A stretch of DNA of 11,601 nt, taken from the NCBI GenBank assembly GCA_024227975.1, contig JAAETV010000502.1, forward strand, positions 1 through 11,601, read 5' to 3'. The stretch is from Actinomycetes bacterium. Its GTDB lineage: Bacteria > Actinomycetota > Acidimicrobiia > Acidimicrobiales > SZUA-35. A program made the position numbers and the translations under genes. Positions 6,050 through 11,601 of this stretch are shown piece after piece (positions within the stretch are counted from its first letter, which is position 1; each line of letters opens with the position of its first letter). A model generated the notes under the pieces. The model did not search any database. It was given only the letters and a program-made list of their open reading frames with translations, and had not been told where the DNA came from.

Positions 6050-6529
6050 ATGCACATGGAACTAGGACAACTGGCAATCGGGGCTGCCATCGGGATCCTG
6101 ATCGGATGCTTCTTCGTATGGCTCCTCGACCGACGCCACCAACGGACGATTCGCAAACTCGTCGAGAGCCGCAAGAAGATCGAGCGTCAGCGCACGCAGG
6201 CCGTCAACGATCTCTTCGCCTACCGCTCCGGTGAGAAGTCCGAAGGTCGTTTGGGGGAGCGCCGCCCAGCGAGTGTCATCCCTGCCGAGGGCGAGCTCGC
6301 AAGCAAGAACGCAGAGCTGGAGCGGGAGATCTCCAGCCTGAGGACGCTGATTGCCCGGGCTGACGGGGCGTTGACGGCAGCACGTCGCCGTCGTGATGAT
6401 CACGAAACCGAGATCACAAGGCTCCGGGTCATCGTGGACTCCATCGAGAATGCGGAAGTGATCGACATCCGTCGCTCTGACGATCCTCGGTTGGTTGGAC
6501 CGAAACCGGCTGATCATCTCGCTCTCTGA
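6050..6529 (+). CDS. Small membrane-anchored coiled-coil protein of unknown function
   Basis: The product has 159 residues and I do not recognise its family. Residues 7-26 form a single membrane segment (GQLAIGAAIGILIGCFFVWL), immediately followed by DRRHQRTIRK, so the C-terminal part is predicted to face the cytoplasm. Residues 28-60 are strongly basic and helical, 61-80 are a polar linker, and 83-135 read as a coiled coil containing ELEREISSLRTLIARA. The tail is short and Pro-containing. GGAG at 6042-6045 is the ribosome binding site; it is four bases from the ATG at 6050 and ten from a second in-frame ATG at 6056, so either start is possible. The architecture (N-terminal anchor, basic juxtamembrane helix, coiled coil) resembles the helix-hairpin-helix protein at 733 without its C-terminal domain. 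It precedes the ParA gene by 129 bases. Confidence 0.75.
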   Translation: MHMELGQLAIGAAIGILIGCFFVWLLDRRHQRTIRKLVESRKKIERQRTQAVNDLFAYRSGEKSEGRLGERRPASVIPAEGELASKNAELEREISSLRTLIARADGALTAARRRRDDHETEITRLRVIVDSIENAEVIDIRRSDDPRLVGPKPADHLAL

Positions 6530-6540
6530 GATGTCCTATC

Positions 6541-6556
6541 GATCCTGAGGATCCTC
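6541..6556. repeat. Two overlapping palindromes before the ParA gene
   Basis: GATCCTGAGGATC (6541-6553) is a palindrome around G6547, overlapped by GAGGATCCTC (6547-6556), a perfect ten-base palindrome. They start 11 bases after the stop of the coiled-coil gene. No T-run follows, so a terminator is doubtful; an operator is possible. The rest of 6530-6658 shows only a four-base-pair stem (CGCC/GGCG, 6631-6643) and a G-rich stretch. Confidence 0.3.
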
Positions 6557-6658
6557 ACTACTGGAGCCGTTCTCGCAGGTCACGTAAGTGGACTAGGGCA
6601 TGGTTTCTTGGGGGTAGGGGGTGGCGACGGCGCCATTGGGGCGCGAAGATAGGCGGCT

Positions 6659-7435
6659 ATGTCGAACACGGTTGCGGTTCTCAATCAAAAGGGCGGGGTC
6701 GGCAAGACCACGCTGACCCTGGGTTTGGCCTCGGCGGCATGGTCGAGCGGAATTCGTACCCTGGTGGTCGATCTCGATGCTCAGGCCAACGCAACATGGG
6801 CCCTGGGCGTAGACCCGTCGTTGGACTACATGGGCACCGGTGATGCCCTGGCCGCCGATCGCACCGGAGCTGCGGGTGACATGATCGTGCCGTCCGGCTG
6901 GAGTGACGACATCTGGCTGTTGCCGGCAGCTGGAGATCTCACTGAGCGGGAGGCAGAAGCACGAAACGCAAGCGGCCGGCGTCGCCTGGCCAAGGCCCTC
7001 AAGGGGGTGACGGACAAGTTCGATCTGGTCATGATCGACTGTGCCCCGTCGCTCGGCCTCAATACGACCAGCGGTTTGGCCGCTGCCGATTCGGCCCTAC
7101 TCGTTGTCGAGCCATCGGTTTTCGGACTACGCGGTGTCGGCCCGGCCCTCGATCTGATTGAGGATGTTTGGGCCTCTGACAACAGTGGGCTCGATCTGAG
7201 TGGCGTCGTACTGAACCGGGTTCCGGCCGTCTCCTCTGCGGCCCAGGACCGTATCGCCGACCTCAAGAAGATGGTCGGGTCGAAGAGTGTCTGGACGCCG
7301 TACGTGCCCCAACGGGTGCTCATCAATCAGGCCCACCATGAACGAGCCCCAATCCATTCCTTCGGGGCCCAAGGCCGGGAGCTGGCGTCATTGTTCGACA
7401 CCCTTCTCCGCAAGTTGCAGCGCAGTTTCGACTAG
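6659..7435 (+). CDS. ParA/Soj-family ATPase without a partner ParB
   Basis: This 258-residue cytoplasmic ATPase has the deviant Walker A motif KGGVGKTT at 11-18, with signature Lys11 and phosphate-binding Lys16. VVDLDAQANAT at 36-45 is the Walker A' motif (D38, D40), and MIDCAPSLGLNT starting at 125 carries the Walker B Asp127. No N-terminal DNA-binding domain precedes the ATPase core, so it belongs with chromosomal Soj or small type Ib-like ParA proteins. These ATPases dimerise with ATP, bind DNA non-specifically and position plasmids, chromosomes or other cargo. No ParB gene and no recognisable parS (TGTTTCACGTGAAACA) is in the window; the neighbours are a membrane coiled-coil protein and a membrane-anchored surface protein. 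An orphan ParA that places an envelope or cytoplasmic cargo is possible but inferred. The start is set by the family's N-terminus; the upstream AGG is a weak ribosome binding site. Confidence 0.92.
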   Translation: MSNTVAVLNQKGGVGKTTLTLGLASAAWSSGIRTLVVDLDAQANATWALGVDPSLDYMGTGDALAADRTGAAGDMIVPSGWSDDIWLLPAAGDLTEREAEARNASGRRRLAKALKGVTDKFDLVMIDCAPSLGLNTTSGLAAADSALLVVEPSVFGLRGVGPALDLIEDVWASDNSGLDLSGVVLNRVPAVSSAAQDRIADLKKMVGSKSVWTPYVPQRVLINQAHHERAPIHSFGAQGRELASLFDTLLRKLQRSFD

Positions 7436-7517
7436 AGCGAGGTTTTTGGCGGAGTCGGGCCTTGTCGTCGGGGGAGTTCACTTGTCCAAACAGCGACTTC
7501 CATGATGGGATCAGGGG

Positions 7518-7523
7518 TACGGT
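7518..7523 (+). promoter_or_regulatory. Proposed -10 hexamer TACGGT for a leaderless surface-protein transcript
   Basis: TACGGT fits TANNNT and is followed by exactly six bases (ACGGGC) before the GTG at 7530. No ribosome binding site is visible. This decides for GTG 7530 over the in-frame ATG at 7551. I see no clear -35 element in the 94-base gap after the ParA gene. Confidence 0.5.
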
Positions 7524-7529
7524 ACGGGC

Positions 7530-8777
7530 GTGGTTCGCCCTTCGACCCAGATGACGCCCCCGGCCGCAGTCGGCCCGGTGTCGGCTGGCGGGTCTGGTCC
7601 CCTTATCGATGATCAGGACGTCCCCTTTGCTCCGACCCTGAGCCAAGCCGATCCCACTGTCGAGCAGGTGCTGCTTGTCAACCGGTTGCTGGACTGGGGT
7701 GAGCACTGGCGTCTGCCCCTTGGACTCTTGCTCGGCATGCTGATCGGGGTTGCTGCCCTCTTCGCCTATCAGTCCCAAGGCCAGGACCGGATCCAGACTG
7801 CTTCGGCCACCGACGAGATCGGCATCAACGCTCAGGTCGGCGCCCTGACGGCCGCCGTCGACGAGATGGAGAGCCCCGAAGGGGGTGACAGTCAGATCGC
7901 AGTCAGCCAATCCGACGCGGCCGAACCAGAGGAGACGTCGACAACGGGCAAGGCCACGACCTCGGAGACAACATCGGGCTCGACGGCAACCGATTTGTCG
8001 ACAACCGGATCCTTGTCATCAACGACTTCGGGGCCATCATCGTCGAGACCCCAGGAAACGACCAGCAAGCCGTCGACGACGGCCAAGCCAACACCAGCAA
8101 CCAAGCCAACACCAACAACCTCGATCACGACAGCGCCGACAACGGTTGTCGAAGCCCCAATCACGATTGGTGGGCGGGTGGTCACACGTTTGAGAGCTGG
8201 TGTCAGGGGTGCGCGGGTCGCTCTGTACTTCGACAGCGAACCCGACGGCATCGGCAACACTCTGTTTCTTACTGCGGGTACACCCGAGGACGGCAGCTAC
8301 AGCTTCACCCAGGACCCCGGTTGCTATGTGGTGCGGTTCACTCCTCCCGCTGGCTACACCATCGAGGCCGGTGAGTCAGAGCGATCCGTCTGCCTGAAAT
8401 CGGGTGAGCAGCGTACTGCGATCGATCTGACCGTGACCATGACCATGACGATCGATCCCGTCGCTCCTCCCCACTACTGTGAGATCCAGATCGGCCGCCG
8501 CCAACGTGCCGGGGTGGAGATCTGGGATCCGTCGGCGAACTTTGCCGCCGCCTATGTGTTCTACGACTCCGACGGTGGGAGGCTTCACACCACCACATCG
8601 TTCGGTCCGCCCGATGTCACAGAGCCCGATGAGCCGTCGATCAAGTGGACCAGCATAGGTAACGGCTATGAAGAGAGTTTCGTTTATTCGGTCGCGGCTC
8701 GCGACGAGTCTGGTCAGGTCTCGCAGCCGACGAGATGCGGTCGCGTGTTTCTGGGCAGGCACCACCGTTTCGGGTAG
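7530..8777 (+). CDS. Membrane-anchored surface protein with Thr/Ser/Pro stalk and SdrD/Cna-B-like domain
   Basis: The product has 415 residues and no named family that I recognise. Residues 1-61 are a predicted cytoplasmic segment. Residues 62-80 (LPLGLLLGMLIGVAALFAY) form one membrane helix, so the C-terminal part should be outside. Residues 126-210 are a low-complexity stalk of Thr, Ser, Pro, Ala and Lys, likely extended and perhaps glycosylated. Residues about 211-302 resemble a prealbumin-like SdrD/Cna-B fold: IGGRVVTRL, GVRGARVALYFD, TPEDGSYSFTQDPGCYVVRFTP (split), AGYTI. Cys265 and Cys288 could form a disulfide. Residues about 310-415 form a second beta-rich, possibly fibronectin-like domain with Cys317 and Cys403. 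No LPXTG sortase signal is present; anchoring is by the N-terminal helix. It follows the ParA gene by 94 bases and precedes trkA by 21, but its own promoter is likely. Adhesion or wall contact is inferred. Confidence 0.8.
   Translation: MVRPSTQMTPPAAVGPVSAGGSGPLIDDQDVPFAPTLSQADPTVEQVLLVNRLLDWGEHWRLPLGLLLGMLIGVAALFAYQSQGQDRIQTASATDEIGINAQVGALTAAVDEMESPEGGDSQIAVSQSDAAEPEETSTTGKATTSETTSGSTATDLSTTGSLSSTTSGPSSSRPQETTSKPSTTAKPTPATKPTPTTSITTAPTTVVEAPITIGGRVVTRLRAGVRGARVALYFDSEPDGIGNTLFLTAGTPEDGSYSFTQDPGCYVVRFTPPAGYTIEAGESERSVCLKSGEQRTAIDLTVTMTMTIDPVAPPHYCEIQIGRRQRAGVEIWDPSANFAAAYVFYDSDGGRLHTTTSFGPPDVTEPDEPSIKWTSIGNGYEESFVYSVAARDESGQVSQPTRCGRVFLGRHHRFG
8083..8118 (+). repeat. Two tandem 18-base units in the stalk
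   Basis: CCAAGCCAACACCAGCAA (8083-8100) is followed directly by CCAAGCCAACACCAACAA (8101-8118), one mismatch. In frame they encode the KPTPAT and KPTPTT units of the Thr/Pro stalk, a place where slippage could change stalk length. Confidence 0.65.
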
Positions 8778-8786
8778 TGGCCGCGC

Positions 8787-8792
8787 CATCCT
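8787..8792 (+). promoter_or_regulatory. Weak -10-like hexamer CATCCT before trkA
   Basis: CATCCT keeps the A and final T of TANNNT and lies six bases (AGGGGG) before the ATG at 8799, the same spacing as three better matches. AGGGGG touches the ATG with no spacer, too close for a normal Shine-Dalgarno. A separate leaderless trkAH transcript is possible. Confidence 0.3.
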
Positions 8793-8798
8793 AGGGGG

Positions 8799-10148
8799 AT
8801 GCGAGTCCTGATCGTTGGTGCCGGTGAAGTCGGCTGGTACCTGGCCCAACGCCTGCGGGCTGAGGGAATTGACATTGTCGTGGTCGAAGTCGAAAGCACG
8901 AGGGCCGATGCTCTCAGTTCCGAGCTCGACGTCCAAGTGGTCAACGGGAGCGGGTCGAGTCCCGCCGATCTGGTTGCTGCTGGTGTGGAGCGAGCCGACT
9001 TGCTGGCTGCGGTGACCCAGAACGACGAGGTCAACCTGGTGGCGTCTCTGCTGGCCAAGCAGCACGGGGTGCGCAGCACCATCGTCAGACTGCAGAACGC
9101 TGAGCTGAGGGGCGACGCCGGTGCCCATCTCCGCCAGGTGGTTGGAGCCGATGTAGTGATCGATCCCGACGCTGACACCGCCGACGAGATCTACGAGCTC
9201 GTTCACGCCACCGGGGCCGACGAGATCTACCCGATGGCCAACGGGGAGCTGACCGTAATCGGGGCGGTGATCGCTGAGGGGTCGCCGTTCGCCAATCGTT
9301 ATCTCGAAGAGATCGGGCGCACCATGGGCCCGAACTGGGACTTCCTGTTCGGGGCGGTCACCCGAGACAATGAGACCGTCCTCCCCCGAGGTGATCAGCA
9401 GCTCCTACCTGGTGATCACGTCCGGGTCATCTGCAAGGCGTCGGCTCGCAGCGAGCTCCTCGAGCTCCTCGGGGTGGCCGGGACCAAGGCCCAACGAGTC
9501 ATGGTCATCGGCGGGGGAGCCGTCGGTACCCGGATCGCTGAACGTCTCCAAGACGATGGGGCGGAGGTCGTCCTGATCGAGCGCGATGCCCAACGGGCCG
9601 AGGATCTGGCTCGCCGCTTGAAGCAGGTCGTCGTCATCAAGGGTGACGCCACCGACACCGAGTTGCTGCTTGAGGAATCGGTTGGTCAGATGGACGCTGT
9701 TATCGCCGTTACCGGTGAGGACGGCTCCAATGCCTTGGCCTGTGCCTTCGCTATCTCGGAAGGGGCTGCCTACACGATTGTGGTCCTCCACAGCCTGGCC
9801 CTACTGCCCCTGGTTCGACGTTTCGGGGTCGACGCCGCCCTCAGCCCGCGAACGGCATCGGCCAACGCTGTGCTGCGCCGAGTCCGGGGGGGAGCGACCG
9901 CTGTCAACACCTTCTTGGAGAGCGATTCTGAGGTCGATGAGATCGAGATCGCTACCGGTAGCAAGGCCGACGGTGCCGTCGTCGCTGATCTGCACCTTCC
10001 CCGCAACATCTTGATCGGGGCTCTGATCCGTCCCGACACCTCAGCTGAGATCGTACGGGGTACATCGGTTCTATTGGCTGGTGATCACATCGTGGTCTTC
10101 GGTCGGCCTCAGGCCATTTCGACGGCCAAGCCGATCTTCACCGGATGA
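8799..10148 (+). CDS. trkA: Trk potassium uptake regulatory protein TrkA
   Basis: The 449-residue protein is a complete two-lobed TrkA, the cytoplasmic NAD(H)/nucleotide-binding ring subunit that gates the TrkH potassium channel. The first RCK N domain (1 to about 120) starts MRVLIVGAGEVG (GXGXXG at 7-12) with acidic Glu30 ending the second strand. The first RCK C domain follows (about 145-225, with LPRGDQQLLPGDHVRVI). The second RCK N domain starts RVMVIGGGAVG (238-243) and contains VVLIERDAQRAEDL and KGDATDTELL. The second RCK C domain ends with RGTSVLLAGDHIVVFG. Length is close to E. coli TrkA (458). Its TGA overlaps the trkH ATG as ATGA, so the two subunits are probably co-translated. No motif is missing. 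Confidence 0.95.
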   Translation: MRVLIVGAGEVGWYLAQRLRAEGIDIVVVEVESTRADALSSELDVQVVNGSGSSPADLVAAGVERADLLAAVTQNDEVNLVASLLAKQHGVRSTIVRLQNAELRGDAGAHLRQVVGADVVIDPDADTADEIYELVHATGADEIYPMANGELTVIGAVIAEGSPFANRYLEEIGRTMGPNWDFLFGAVTRDNETVLPRGDQQLLPGDHVRVICKASARSELLELLGVAGTKAQRVMVIGGGAVGTRIAERLQDDGAEVVLIERDAQRAEDLARRLKQVVVIKGDATDTELLLEESVGQMDAVIAVTGEDGSNALACAFAISEGAAYTIVVLHSLALLPLVRRFGVDAALSPRTASANAVLRRVRGGATAVNTFLESDSEVDEIEIATGSKADGAVVADLHLPRNILIGALIRPDTSAEIVRGTSVLLAGDHIVVFGRPQAISTAKPIFTG

Positions 10149-11601
10149 CCACCAGCAATGTCCTAGCTGAACCGACCAGGCGAGGTGTGTCCGATCTCCG
10201 TCGCCATCGGGGTGAAGCCCGCCAGAACCTGCTTCTTCACATCGTCGGCATGTCTCTGGCTGTGTGTGGGGCGGGGATCGTGGTTTCCAGCCTGGTGGAG
10301 GCCATGGACGGGGGCCCGGACACTATTGCCATGATGGTCACGGGAGCCGTCATCGGTGTGATTGGGCTCGTCTGCTGGTTTCTCACCGACGTGCCAGAGC
10401 GGATCGCCCTGCTCGATGTGTTCGCCACCGTGACCAGCGCCTGGGTGATCATGGCCATTGCGGGCGCTGTCCCGTATCTCGTCACAGGGACCTTGGACAC
10501 TCTGGACGCGGCCCTCTTCGAGTCCGTCTCCGGTTTCACCACAACTGGAGCCACGGTGCTGCGCCCCATCGAGGATGCCTCAGCCGGGATCCTGTTCTGG
10601 CGGTCCATCACCCAATGGCTCGGGGGCATGGGCGTCATCGTGCTCGTTGTTGCCGTTCTCCCCACGGTAGGCAGTGGGGGGATGGACCTATTGGAGGCCG
10701 AGGCCCCAGGGCCGACCGGTGAGCGTCTGACTCCTCGGGTGACCCAGACCGCCCAGCGCCTGTGGGCCGTCTACATCGGCTTCACCATCTTGTTGGCCAT
10801 CGCCTACCTGGCGGCCGGTATGAGCCTCTACGACGCCGTCGGCCATAGTTTCACCACAGTGTCGACAGGAGGGTTCTCGTCGCACACTGAGTCGATGGCC
10901 TACTTCCAATCGGCCGTCATCGAATGGATCGCAGTAGCGGCGATGTTCATTGCCGGGACCAGCTTCACCCTGCTGTACCGGCTGGTCAGGGGGAGCACGG
11001 GGCCCCTGCTCCGCTCGGTCGAGTTCCGCCTTTACTGTTTGATCGTGGCTGGGGCGACACTTGCGGTGTTCTTCGTCTCGGACGGGGTCGAACGCAATCT
11101 GGACGGGTTGCGCCAATCCGCCTTCGTCGTGTTGGCCATCGTCTCGACCACCGGCTACGGCCTGGCCGATTTCGGTCAATGGAGCCAGGCCGCCCAGGCC
11201 CTGATCCTGATCCTGATGCCGTTGGGAGCCATGGCTGGCTCTACGGCCGGGGGTGTCAAGATGATCAGGGTCCTGGCCGTTGCCAGTTATGCCCATCGGG
11301 AGACGCTGAAACAGCTCCACCCCCGCATCGTTCGGCCGGTACGCATCGGTGATGTGGTGCTGGATGACCGGATCGCCAACAAGGTGCTCGCCTTCTTCGT
11401 ATTGGCCCTGGGCATCTTCGGGGGTACCGCTTTGGCGATCTCGTTGACCGGAGAGGATCTGATCACGGCCTTCTCGGCGGCCGCAACCCTGTTCGGCAAT
11501 GTCGGCCCGGGGCTGGGCGAGGTCGGCCCGTCTTCAGATTTCTTGAACCTGGGCCGGGTGGCCCGACTGATCGGGATGGGGGCCATGTTGTTGGGCCGGC
11601 T
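10145..11601 (+). CDS. trkH: Trk potassium channel subunit TrkH, 3' partial
   Basis: The ATG at 10145 overlaps the trkA stop (ATGA), and the frame stays open to the window end: 485 codons plus two bases. This is the membrane pore subunit for potassium uptake, built as four M1-P-M2 repeats. All four selectivity-filter loops are visible: SGFTTTGAT (129-137), STGGFS (240-245), STTGYG (334-339) and GNVGPGLG (451-458). The TrkH motif GSTAGGVKM is at 365-373, where the third repeat's inner helix is interrupted. The last visible residues, GMGAMLLGR, match the start of the final helix, which in relatives continues with a few more residues (LEIF-like), so perhaps only 15-25 residues are missing. No Shine-Dalgarno is seen before the ATG; translational coupling to trkA is likely. 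Confidence 0.94.
   Translation, partial: MTTSNVLAEPTRRGVSDLRRHRGEARQNLLLHIVGMSLAVCGAGIVVSSLVEAMDGGPDTIAMMVTGAVIGVIGLVCWFLTDVPERIALLDVFATVTSAWVIMAIAGAVPYLVTGTLDTLDAALFESVSGFTTTGATVLRPIEDASAGILFWRSITQWLGGMGVIVLVVAVLPTVGSGGMDLLEAEAPGPTGERLTPRVTQTAQRLWAVYIGFTILLAIAYLAAGMSLYDAVGHSFTTVSTGGFSSHTESMAYFQSAVIEWIAVAAMFIAGTSFTLLYRLVRGSTGPLLRSVEFRLYCLIVAGATLAVFFVSDGVERNLDGLRQSAFVVLAIVSTTGYGLADFGQWSQAAQALILILMPLGAMAGSTAGGVKMIRVLAVASYAHRETLKQLHPRIVRPVRIGDVVLDDRIANKVLAFFVLALGIFGGTALAISLTGEDLITAFSAAATLFGNVGPGLGEVGPSSDFLNLGRVARLIGMGAMLLGR

Noticed and set aside
5791..6234. 147-codon plus-strand reading frame from a GTG
   Set aside because: Its last 185 bases overlap the well-supported gene at 6050 in another frame, and its first part lies over the inverted repeats. 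The translation is Arg/Thr/Val-rich with no domain, and no ribosome binding site precedes it.
7436..7529. T5 run at 7443-7447 as a ParA terminator, and CTTGTC direct repeat at 7461 and 7481
   Set aside because: No stable stem precedes the T-run, and a six-base direct repeat in a short gap is easily chance despite its 20-base spacing.
6530..7529. parS site or parB gene near the ParA gene
   Set aside because: Neither the TGTTTCACGTGAAACA pattern nor a ParB-like coding sequence is present in the window.
1..11601. Mobile element, defence system, CRISPR array or biosynthetic cluster
   Set aside because: No transposase, integrase, Cas protein, nuclease-effector pair, direct-repeat array, tRNA or modular synthase is present. 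Gene content and base composition look chromosomal throughout, apart from the AT-richer 5743-6049 gap.

Overview
The window looks like a chromosomal segment from a GC-rich actinobacterium, probably of the Acidimicrobiia type. That placement is inference from GC-rich coding, Asp/Glu-rich proteins, an ArfA/OmpATb-like BON-OmpA protein, full-length FadB2-like and TrkAH genes, and start sites that look leaderless. I see no tRNA, rRNA, CRISPR array, transposase, integrase or attachment site. Most genes are ordinary; the unusual material is in the membrane-anchored coiled-coil proteins and one intergenic region.

Layout. 1-1695 (+): the 3' part of a BON/OmpA-domain envelope protein, then a membrane-anchored coiled-coil protein ending in a helix-hairpin-helix domain. 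A short hairpin near 1706-1723 separates this pair from a convergent 3-hydroxyacyl-CoA dehydrogenase gene (1720-2589, -). A 102-base divergent control region (2590-2691) leads to an aromatic-L-amino-acid decarboxylase (2692-4140, +), coupled by an ATGA overlap to a Cof-type HAD phosphatase (4137-4940, +). A site-2 protease (4960-5742, -) converges on that pair across a 19-base gap in which I see nothing.

5743-6049 is the only gene-free stretch over 300 bases. It is divergent (site-2 protease leftward, a small membrane coiled-coil protein at 6050 rightward) and holds several inverted repeats built on alternating ATGACG/CGTCAT units that can form competing hairpins. This is the best candidate for something undescribed: a structured leader RNA or a multi-site operator.

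6050-8777 (+): the small membrane coiled-coil protein, an orphan ParA ATPase with no ParB or parS, and a surface protein with one membrane anchor, a Thr/Ser/Pro stalk and an SdrD/Cna-B-like domain. 8799-11601 (+): trkA and trkH, overlapping by ATGA; trkH runs off the window just before its C terminus, with all four selectivity-filter loops present.

A recurring signal is a TANNNT -10-like hexamer exactly six bases before the start codon of three genes (2692 +, 5742 -, 7530 +), with a one-mismatch version at 8799 (+). This suggests leaderless transcription and supports the GTG starts at 5742 and 7530.
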